DNA from: Immundisolibacter sp049322795
GTDB taxonomy: Bacteria; Pseudomonadota; Gammaproteobacteria; Immundisolibacterales; Immundisolibacteraceae
NCBI GenBank assembly: GCA_049322795.1
Contig: JBMOQH010000025.1
Coordinates: 1-64,000 of the forward strand
Direction of reading: 5' to 3'
Length of the DNA stretch: 64,000 nt
Shown: piece by piece, positions 57,686 to 64,000 of the stretch
Position numbering within the stretch: position 1 is the first letter of the stretch
How the letters are laid out: every line of letters starts with the position of its first letter
Program-made: the position numbers and the translations under genes
The notes under the pieces: model-generated
Told to the model about the DNA's origin: nothing
The model's input: only the letters and a program-made list of their open reading frames with translations
Database searches by the model: none

Positions 57686-59542
57686 ATGGCGCGGCAGACC
57701 GTTGGCGTAATCGGCCTCGGCAGCCTTGGCGGTGCCATGGCGCGCCGATTGGCGAGTCTCGGCTGGACCGTGCACGGTTACGACCTCGACGCGGCGCGCG
57801 TGGCGGCAGCGGCGGGCGTCGTGCCCGCGCCGTCCCCGGCGGCCGTCGCGGCGGAATGTGATGTCGTCCTGCTGTCCCTGCCCGATTCGGACGCCGTGCA
57901 GCGGGTGTGCCTGGGCGACGCCGGCCTGCTGCACGCGGCCCGCCCCGGCCTGCTGGTCATCGACACCACCAGCGGTTACCCGCCGCAGACGCGCCACATC
58001 GCGGCCGGGCTGCACACGCGCGGCATCCGCCTGATCGACGCCGCCATCACGGCGCCGGCCGGCGGCGCCACGGCGGCGGCGCAGGGGCAGCTCACCTTCA
58101 TCGTGGGCGGCGCCGATGCCGACATCGCCGACGCACAGCCGGTGCTGGGCGCGCTCGGCGAACACGTGTTTGCGGTCGGCCCGCTCGGCGCCGGACAAAT
58201 CGTCAAGCTGATCAACAACAGCTGCGCGGCGATCGCCGCCATCGCCACGCTGGAAGGGCTGCTGGTGGCGCAGAAGCACGGGCTCGACCTGTGGCAAAAC
58301 CTCGCCGTGATGCGCGTCGGCACAGGCCACACGGCGTTCGCCCGCCACCCGACCCTGCTGCAGAGCCGGGGCCAGACGGGCGCGCACATCGGCCTCATGA
58401 CCAAGGATCTGGCCTATATGTCGCGCCTGGCGCGCGAGGTGCGGGTACCGACGGCAGTCGGCGACGCGGCCGGCCATCTGTTCCAGATGGCGCAGCGGGA
58501 AGTGGGCGAGGGCGCCGGCATCATGCAGATTGCCGACGTGATGGAACGCTGGGCCGACGTGCGCCTCGACCTGCAGCCGGTGGACGAAGCCGACGCCCGG
58601 CGCAGCGACCTTGGCGCGAGCGACTGCGTGGTGGGGCTGATCGGCCTTGGCAACATCGGCGCGGCGGTGGCGGACATCCTGCTGCAGGACGGCCTTGTCG
58701 TGTGGGGCTACGACGTCGACGCCGCCGCGCTGTCCGCCGCCGCGGCCAAGGGCCTGCGGCCGGCGACATCGCCCCGGCAGGTGGCCGAACAGGCGCAGAT
58801 CCTGATCCTCGCCCTGCCGCAGTCCAAGGTGGTCGGCGAGGTGCTGTTCGGGCAGGACGGCGTCGCCGCCGCCCACCGGCCGGGCCTGCTGGTGGTCGAC
58901 ACCACCAGCGGTTACCCGGACGACACGCGCGGTTTCGGGGCGCGTCTGGCCGAGCGCGGCATGCGCCTTATCGACGCCGCCATCACCGGCGAGCGCGGCG
59001 GCGCGCACGCCATTCCGGAGCGCAACCTCACCTTCATCGTCGGCGGCGCGGCCGCGGACGTGGCCGAGGCGCGCCGGGCGCTCGACCACTTCAGCAGCCA
59101 CCTGTTTCACCTCGGTCCACTCGGCGCGGGCCAGGTCGCCAAGATGGTCAACAACATGGTCTGCTCGGTGGTCGGCGTCGGCCTCATCGAGGGTCTGCTG
59201 GTGGCCGCCAGGCTCGGCGTCGACTACCGCAAGGCCGCCGAGGCCATCGACCACGGCACCGGCGCGAGCTTCTGGACCCACAACCGGGCGCTGCTGAGCC
59301 CGGAGCCGATGAAAGGCGGCTTCTACGTCGGGCTCATGACCAAGGACCTGCGCCAGATGTCGCGCATCTCGCACGACAGCGGCGTGCCGAACGTGCTCGG
59401 CGAGCTCACCTATCACCTGTATCAACTGTTCTGCCGCGATCTCGGCTACTTCGGCGGCATCGCGCAGAAGATCGAAGTCCTGCAACGCTGGGCTGGCGTC
59501 ACCCTCGACGGGCGCCCGCTGGATCTGGAACCGTTGGAGTAA
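57686..59542 (+). CDS. Tandem-fused 3-hydroxyisobutyrate dehydrogenase-like protein
   Basis: 618 aa made of two complete beta-hydroxyacid dehydrogenase modules. Module 1 (~1-295): GVIGLGSLGGAMA, DTTSGYPPQTRHIAA, DAAITAPAGGA, catalytic Lys174 in GAGQIVKLINN. Module 2 (~313-605): GLIGLGNIGAAVA, DTTSGYPDDTRGF, DAAITGERGGA, Lys486 in GAGQVAKMVNN. Offset is 312 residues. Normal family members have one such module (~295 aa), so this is a gene fusion by duplication with both active sites kept. Substrate unknown; likely NAD(P)-dependent oxidation of hydroxy acids. ATG 57686 with GAGGAG upstream. It lies between an NTF2-like gene and a second DUF1302 gene. Confidence 0.9.
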   Translation: MARQTVGVIGLGSLGGAMARRLASLGWTVHGYDLDAARVAAAAGVVPAPSPAAVAAECDVVLLSLPDSDAVQRVCLGDAGLLHAARPGLLVIDTTSGYPPQTRHIAAGLHTRGIRLIDAAITAPAGGATAAAQGQLTFIVGGADADIADAQPVLGALGEHVFAVGPLGAGQIVKLINNSCAAIAAIATLEGLLVAQKHGLDLWQNLAVMRVGTGHTAFARHPTLLQSRGQTGAHIGLMTKDLAYMSRLAREVRVPTAVGDAAGHLFQMAQREVGEGAGIMQIADVMERWADVRLDLQPVDEADARRSDLGASDCVVGLIGLGNIGAAVADILLQDGLVVWGYDVDAAALSAAAAKGLRPATSPRQVAEQAQILILALPQSKVVGEVLFGQDGVAAAHRPGLLVVDTTSGYPDDTRGFGARLAERGMRLIDAAITGERGGAHAIPERNLTFIVGGAAADVAEARRALDHFSSHLFHLGPLGAGQVAKMVNNMVCSVVGVGLIEGLLVAARLGVDYRKAAEAIDHGTGASFWTHNRALLSPEPMKGGFYVGLMTKDLRQMSRISHDSGVPNVLGELTYHLYQLFCRDLGYFGGIAQKIEVLQRWAGVTLDGRPLDLEPLE

Positions 59543-59647
59543 CGAAACACTTGCAGGGGCCCACAGGGCCCGGACCGGGGCGATTTTCGGGTAGGGGTGC
59601 CGCCCTCGATGGCGGCTTTCGACACGTTGATCGGGGGAGGTTTGACC

Positions 59648-61609
59648 ATGCAAGGGCAACAGCCAGGGATCGATTGTGGCGCGCGTCAAGGCCGTCTGGC
59701 GGTAATGCTGGGTACCACGCTGCTCGCCGCAGGACCGGCGCCAGCGGTGGAACTCAACTACTCGGGCTACGTCCGGGAACACCTGTCGCTGAACCTGCAG
59801 AACAGCGACGAATACGAGGTGAAGGGGTTTCTCGACCCCGGCGGCCTAGCAACCTTCGGTGAGGGGATCGGCGGCAAGGGCGAACTGTCCATGTGGCGGC
59901 ACAGCGGCAAGCTCGAGGCCTCGGCCGATTTCGGTCCGTTCCAGATAGCCGGCGTGGGACGCGTCGCGCGCGAGACGCGCACCAGCTTTGAACGCGGCCA
60001 GCAGAACAACAGCAAGCTGAATCCGGCGTTCGCCACGCTGGAACAGGCCGCACCGCTGCTCAATCCGCTGCTGCCGGTCGGCGCCACCGTGTTCGCCAAC
60101 GCATCGGCCTTCACGTCGGCCGGGGTAAACGCGCTGCTCGGTGCCCCCGGCTGCATGCCACCGGCGCCCTGTCCGTTCGCGCCTGGCCTGCCGGGGTTCG
60201 GCGGCGGCACGCAGGATGATCTTGTGCTGGACGGCTACGACTCGACCGAGCTGCGTGAGCTGTACACCACCTTCACGCTGGGCGAGCGCTTCCACTTCAA
60301 GCTCGGCAAGCAGCAGGTGGTGTGGGGTGAGACCGACTTTTTCCGTGCCATGGACATCATCCACGGCTACGACCTGCGCTGGCGCTCGTTTCTGGAGCTG
60401 GAAAACGAGGAGCTTCGCAAGCCGCTCAACCTCGCCAACGTCACCATCGACGTGCCGGAACTGGCGGGCTCGCTGCAACTGATCTTCCGCCCCGGCTGGG
60501 ACGCCGGCGACGACATGGGCGAAACCGCCGCCATCAACGGCGGGCGCTGGGCACCGGCCACCTGGGGTGGCATCGGTGCCAGCAGTTCGCTGCTCGCGCC
60601 GTACAACTATCACCACAACCTGGGCGACGAGAACGACGCCAACTATGGCCTGCGCTGGTCGGGCACGTTCCGGCAAATCGGCTATTCGTTCGCGTACTAC
60701 CGGGGTCTGAGCACCGACGGCTTGGTGGTGCGCAATCCGGTCATCGGCGGCGGCACCAACAAGGGCCGCTGGGAGGGCAACACCTTCGCCCTGGGTGAGC
60801 AGATCTTCCCGATGATCGAGACCTACGGCTTCACCTTCAACGCCTATTCCAGACCCATCGACTCGGTGCTGCGCGGGGAGCTCGCCTTCACCCCCAACAA
60901 GGCTTACAACACCGGCACCAACACCTTCATCGACCTGTTCTCGTTTCTGGGCGCGACCAATGCGGTGGCCGGTGGTTTGGCGGGGAATTTCTTTCCCGGC
61001 TTTCCGTTGCTGAACGACCCCAACAATCCCTTGAGTCACTACGCGCCGGGGACCGGCGGGTTCGCCACCACCGCGGCGGGGGTGCCCACCGCGCCGGTGG
61101 GCGCCACACTCGCCGTGCCGGGCTTTGCCGACATCGTCGAGAAGGACACGCTCAAGATCATGCTCGGCCTGGACAAGAACCTTAACTGGACCATGGACAG
61201 GCTCGGCACCTCGCGGCCGGCGTTCTGGACCCTGCAGCTGTTCGACACCTGGGTGCTGAATTACGACCGCGACGACGACATCATCGAGAACTTCGGCTTC
61301 GGGGCGGCGCGGCGTGAGCACCAGACCATCCTGACCAACGCCCTGAGTTTCCCCTTCCGCTACGACACGCTGACGCCGGGCATCGCCGTGGGCGTGGATC
61401 TGGGCAGTTTCGACGCGTTCATCGTGCCCTCGCTCGACGTGAGCATCGGCGATCACTGGCGGCTGCGCTTCGAGGCGGACATCTTCCTGCCGCGGCACGT
61501 CGAGAAGACCAATCTCGGCATTCCCGGCAGCGAGATGAACGACGCGCGCCTGCTGGGCACGCTGCACGAGCGCGACCAGTTCGTGGCGCGCATCACCTAC
61601 CAGTTCTGA
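59648..61609 (+). CDS. DUF1302 outer-membrane protein, second paralogue
   Basis: 653 aa, longer than the paralogue at 52326. Possible signal segment near LAVMLGTTLLAAGPAPAVE, strands, the block FFRAMDIIHGYDLRWRSFLE, LENEELRK and LQLFDTWVLNYDRDDD, and C-terminal VARITYQF with terminal Phe as an outer-membrane beta-signal. Two extra proline/glycine-rich loops (GAPGCMPPAPCPFAPGLPGF, and FPLLNDPNNPLSHYAPGTGG) are not in the first copy and include a Cys pair. GGGGGAGG is 8 nt before ATG 59648. Convergent with the urt genes. A substrate-specific barrel is inferred. Confidence 0.83.
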   Translation: MQGQQPGIDCGARQGRLAVMLGTTLLAAGPAPAVELNYSGYVREHLSLNLQNSDEYEVKGFLDPGGLATFGEGIGGKGELSMWRHSGKLEASADFGPFQIAGVGRVARETRTSFERGQQNNSKLNPAFATLEQAAPLLNPLLPVGATVFANASAFTSAGVNALLGAPGCMPPAPCPFAPGLPGFGGGTQDDLVLDGYDSTELRELYTTFTLGERFHFKLGKQQVVWGETDFFRAMDIIHGYDLRWRSFLELENEELRKPLNLANVTIDVPELAGSLQLIFRPGWDAGDDMGETAAINGGRWAPATWGGIGASSSLLAPYNYHHNLGDENDANYGLRWSGTFRQIGYSFAYYRGLSTDGLVVRNPVIGGGTNKGRWEGNTFALGEQIFPMIETYGFTFNAYSRPIDSVLRGELAFTPNKAYNTGTNTFIDLFSFLGATNAVAGGLAGNFFPGFPLLNDPNNPLSHYAPGTGGFATTAAGVPTAPVGATLAVPGFADIVEKDTLKIMLGLDKNLNWTMDRLGTSRPAFWTLQLFDTWVLNYDRDDDIIENFGFGAARREHQTILTNALSFPFRYDTLTPGIAVGVDLGSFDAFIVPSLDVSIGDHWRLRFEADIFLPRHVEKTNLGIPGSEMNDARLLGTLHERDQFVARITYQF

Positions 61610-61640
61610 CGCCGGCCCGGCGCGGGCGGTGCAGCGTCGC

Positions 61641-62342
61641 CTACACCACCAGGTGGCGCTGCACCAAATCTTCGCTGAGCTCGGCGATGGCGCCGGCAGC
61701 GACCACGCTGCCGCGTTCAAGCAGGTAAAAGCGATCCGCCACGCGGCGGGCGAAGGGCAGTTTCTGCTCCACCAGCAGCACGGCAAGGCCGGTTTCCTGG
61801 CGCAGGCGGGTCAGCACGTCGCCGATGTCGCGCACGATGTTCGGCTGGATGCCCTCGCAGGGTTCGTCAAGGATCAGCAGCTTCGGCTCCAGCACCAGCG
61901 CGCGGGCGATGGCGAGCTGCTGCTGCTGGCCGCCCGACAGATCGCCGCCACGGCGGCGCAGCATGTCGCGCAGCACTGGAAACAGCTCGAAGATGCGCGC
62001 CGGCAGGGCGCGCGCGCGGCGGATGCCGAGACTCACGCGCAGGTTCTCCTCCACCGTCAGACGGGCAAAGATCTCGCGCCCCTGCGGCACGTAGCCGATG
62101 CCGATGCGCGCCCGCTCGCGGGTGTCGGCGCGGGTGAGGTCCTGGCCGGCAAATCGGATAGTGCCCGCGCGCGCCGGCAGCAGGCCCATGACCACCTTCA
62201 GCAACGTGGTCTTGCCAACGCCGTTGCGGCCCATGAGGCAGGTGCACGAGCCGGCCGGCACGTCGACGGCAACCTCGCGCAGGATGTGGCTCTGGCCGTA
62301 GTACTGCTGGATGCCATTGAGTTCGAGCAGGGCGTCACTCAC
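61641..62342 (-). CDS. urtE: Urea ABC transporter ATP-binding protein UrtE
   Basis: 233 aa ABC ATPase of the LivF/UrtE class. Walker A GRNGVGKTTLLK, Q-loop GYVPQGREIF, signature LSGGQQQQLAIARALV, Walker B LLILDEPCEGIQPNIVRDI; the EGIQPNIVRDI segment is characteristic of UrtE. It powers urea import with UrtD. It overlaps urtD by 8 nt. It could be a branched-chain amino acid LivF, less likely given the UrtC features. Confidence 0.87.
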   Translation of the reverse strand: MSDALLELNGIQQYYGQSHILREVAVDVPAGSCTCLMGRNGVGKTTLLKVVMGLLPARAGTIRFAGQDLTRADTRERARIGIGYVPQGREIFARLTVEENLRVSLGIRRARALPARIFELFPVLRDMLRRRGGDLSGGQQQQLAIARALVLEPKLLILDEPCEGIQPNIVRDIGDVLTRLRQETGLAVLLVEQKLPFARRVADRFYLLERGSVVAAGAIAELSEDLVQRHLVV

Positions 62343-63123
62343 CGAGATACACCTCGATCACGCGCGGGTCGGCCTGCACCTGCGCCATGCTGCCCTCGGC
62401 CAGCACGTGTCCCTGGTGCAGCACGGTGACGCGGCGGGCGATGGAGCGCACGAACTCCATGTCGTGCTCCACCACCACCACCGAGCGCTCGCCGGCCAGC
62501 GCCTGCAGCAGCTCGGCGGTGCGCTCGATCTCGCCGCGCGTCATGCCGGCCACCGGCTCGTCGATCAGCAGCAGACGCGGCTCCTGCAGCAGCAGCATGC
62601 CGATTTCGAGCCACTGCTTCTGGCCGTGCGACAGCGCGCCGGCCGGCCGGTCGAGCTGATCGGCAAGCCCGATCAGCACCGCCACCTCGTCCATGCGCGT
62701 GCGCTCGGCGCCGGTCAGGCGCGCGCGCAGCATGGCCCACACGCCCCGGTCCTGCTTGAGCGCCAGGGTGAGGTTGTCGCGCACCGCCAGCTGTTCGAAC
62801 ACGGTCGGTTTCTGGAACTTGCGCCCGATGCCGACCTCGGCGATCTGCGCCTCCGACAGGCGCAGCAGATCGATGCGGTCACCGAAGAACACCTGCCCCG
62901 CGTCGGGCCGCGTCTTGCCGGTGATGACGTCCATCAGCGTGGTCTTGCCGGCGCCGTTCGGGCCGATCAGGCAGCGCAGCTCGCCGTGGTCCACGTACAG
63001 CGTGAGGTCGTTCAGCGCCTTGAAGCCGTCGAAGGACACGCTCACGCCTTCCACGAACAGCGCGCCGTGGTGCGGATCGCCGGCGTCGACCGGCGCGTCG
63101 GCAGTAACGGCCTCGGCGTTCAT
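62335..63123 (-). CDS. urtD: Urea ABC transporter ATP-binding protein UrtD
   Basis: 262 aa. Walker A GPNGAGKTTLMDVITGKTRP (note Met-Asp after T, as in UrtD), GRKFQKPTVFEQLAVRDNLTLAL, signature ALSHGQKQWLEIGMLLLQ (an LSHGQ variant, typical of UrtD), and Walker B LLLIDEPVAGMTRGE. ATG 63123 overlaps the urtC stop by 4 nt. The call is stronger here than for urtE because LSHGQKQWLEIGM is diagnostic. Confidence 0.93.
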   Translation of the reverse strand: MNAEAVTADAPVDAGDPHHGALFVEGVSVSFDGFKALNDLTLYVDHGELRCLIGPNGAGKTTLMDVITGKTRPDAGQVFFGDRIDLLRLSEAQIAEVGIGRKFQKPTVFEQLAVRDNLTLALKQDRGVWAMLRARLTGAERTRMDEVAVLIGLADQLDRPAGALSHGQKQWLEIGMLLLQEPRLLLIDEPVAGMTRGEIERTAELLQALAGERSVVVVEHDMEFVRSIARRVTVLHQGHVLAEGSMAQVQADPRVIEVYLGE

Positions 63124-64000
63124 GCGGCACCCCGCCGGCGCAGGCGAAGTCCCACCAGGCCAAGCGGCAACACCACCGTGACCAGCATGAACAAACCTCC
63201 GAGGAAGAACAGCCACACCTCCGGCAGCGCGCCGGTGAGCAGCGTCTTCAGGTAATTGACCACGCCCGCACCGAGCGCCGCGCCGTACAGCGTGCCGCGC
63301 CCGCCGAGCGCCACCCATACCACCATCTCGATGGAGTTCAGGGGCGCGAACTCGCCCGGGTTTATGATGCCGACCTGCGGCACGTAGAGCGCGCCGGCGA
63401 TGCCGGTCAGCACCGCCGACAGCACGAACACGGCGAGCTTGTAGTGCTCCACGCGATAGCCGAGAAAGCGCGCGCGGCTCTCGGCGTCGCGCACCGCGAT
63501 CAGCACCTGCCCGGCGCGCGAGCGCACCACCCAGCGCGACAGCAGATAGCCGCCGGCCAGCGCCGCCGCGGACAGCGCGAACAGCGCCGCCCGCGTGCCG
63601 GGGGCCTTCAGGTCGAAGCCCAGCAACTCCTTGAAGTCGGTCATGCCGTTGTTGCCGCCAAAGCCCATGTCGTTGCGAAAGAACGCCAGCATCAGCGCGA
63701 ACGTGAGCGCCTGCGTGATGATCGACAGGTACACGCCCGACACCCGCGAGCGGAACGCGAGATAGCCGAACAGGTAGGCCAGCGCGCCCGGCACCAGTAC
63801 GACCATCAGGACTGCAAACGCAAAGTTGTCGAAGCCATACCAGTACCAGGGCAGCTCCTGCCAGTTCAGGAACACCATGAAGTCCGGCAGCAGCGGGTTG
63901 CCGTACACGCCCCGGTCACCGATCTGGCGCATCAGGTGCATGCCCATGGCGTAGCCGCCGAGCGCGAAGAACGCGCCGTGACCGAGGCTCAGAATGCCGC
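63120..64000 (-). CDS. urtC: Urea ABC transporter permease UrtC (partial)
   Basis: Reads in from the right edge (GILSLGHGAFFALGGYAMGMHLM at the window end), so the N-terminus is missing; ~293 residues are visible. Multiple hydrophobic segments, PDFMVFLNWQELPWYWYGF, RVSGVYLSIITQALTFALMLAF, the GMTDFKELLGFDL segment and NYLKTLLTGALPEVWLFFLGGLFMLVTV match UrtC permeases. Forms the membrane channel with UrtB. The order urtC-urtD-urtE is standard, so urtA and urtB are expected beyond the window. Confidence 0.93.
   Translation of the reverse strand, partial: GILSLGHGAFFALGGYAMGMHLMRQIGDRGVYGNPLLPDFMVFLNWQELPWYWYGFDNFAFAVLMVVLVPGALAYLFGYLAFRSRVSGVYLSIITQALTFALMLAFFRNDMGFGGNNGMTDFKELLGFDLKAPGTRAALFALSAAALAGGYLLSRWVVRSRAGQVLIAVRDAESRARFLGYRVEHYKLAVFVLSAVLTGIAGALYVPQVGIINPGEFAPLNSIEMVVWVALGGRGTLYGAALGAGVVNYLKTLLTGALPEVWLFFLGGLFMLVTVVLPLGLVGLRLRRRGAA

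Noticed and set aside
57617..59782. 721-aa minus-strand and 651-aa plus-strand frames over the tandem dehydrogenase
   Set aside because: Low-complexity Arg/Gln-rich shadows; the frame at 57686-59542 carries all motifs.
62335..64000. Branched-chain amino acid liv genes
   Set aside because: LSHGQ signature in the ATPase and the PDFMVFLNW segment in the permease are typical of urea (Urt) rather than Liv transporters.

Overview
The window looks like the chromosome of a GC-rich, Gram-negative bacterium, most likely a gammaproteobacterium. Signs are the rpsP-rimM-trmD-rplS operon with ffh just upstream, an EnvZ/OmpR-type two-component pair, periplasmic DsbC, a fused CysG, XerD, UvrD, Kup, SelO and outer-membrane proteins of the DUF1302 family. 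No tRNA, rRNA or CRISPR array was seen. Apart from two stretches of lower GC (about 1-1.9 kb and 29.1-32.8 kb) the DNA is uniformly GC-rich and densely coded, with many stop/start overlaps.

Layout. 0-3.2 kb: a toxin-antitoxin-like pair (HTH-ImmA peptidase plus DUF4411 PIN-like protein), an orphan HTH antitoxin-like gene and a rearranged cold-shock/DUF1294 gene. 3.3-6.5 kb: a two-component system divergent from two small secreted proteins, with a 44-bp imperfect palindrome between them. 6.5-13.9 kb: an osmoadaptation block, with the K+ importer Kup divergent from a five-gene overlapping operon (DUF5752, TreT-like trehalose synthase, OtsB, MscS channel, OtsA). 13.9-19.5 kb: housekeeping genes on the minus strand (dsbC, xerD, ogt, rplS-trmD-rimM-rpsP, ffh). 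19.6-29 kb: a methyltransferase/metalloprotein pair, an SDR, then a tight run of anion permease, cysG, MFS transporter, RAM-domain protein, diguanylate cyclase and DUF445, then a C-C bond hydrolase. 29.1-32.8 kb: an accessory island with HicAB, an HNH nuclease, a REP-associated transposase between perfect 22-bp inverted repeats, and a Fic protein.

32.8-43.4 kb: uvrD; a MocR-type regulator divergent from an EamA exporter/NTF2-like/cupin operon; an isomerase; DUF488; lipA followed by ydcF-like, Nudix and sulfotransferase genes. 43.4-49.5 kb: gamma-glutamyltransferase, an SDR and a large fused indolepyruvate oxidoreductase. 49.6-61.6 kb: a probable envelope and catabolic locus with a periplasmic haem/beta-propeller protein, a secreted dienelactone hydrolase, DUF1302 and DUF1329, then SelO, an NTF2-like protein, a tandem-fused beta-hydroxyacid dehydrogenase and a second DUF1302. 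61.6-64 kb: urea ABC transporter genes urtE, urtD and part of urtC, running off the right edge.

The most notable unexplained structure is a family of about 153-bp elements in three copies (20.66, 38.98 and 55.33 kb). All are in the same orientation and lie 1-24 nt after a stop codon. Each folds into five successive stem-loops whose arms change in a compensatory way between copies, which points to selection on an RNA or cruciform structure in 3' untranslated regions. The second theme is the DUF1302/DUF1329 locus, which I read as an outer-membrane system for hydrophobic or aromatic substrates with its own periplasmic and cytoplasmic enzymes.
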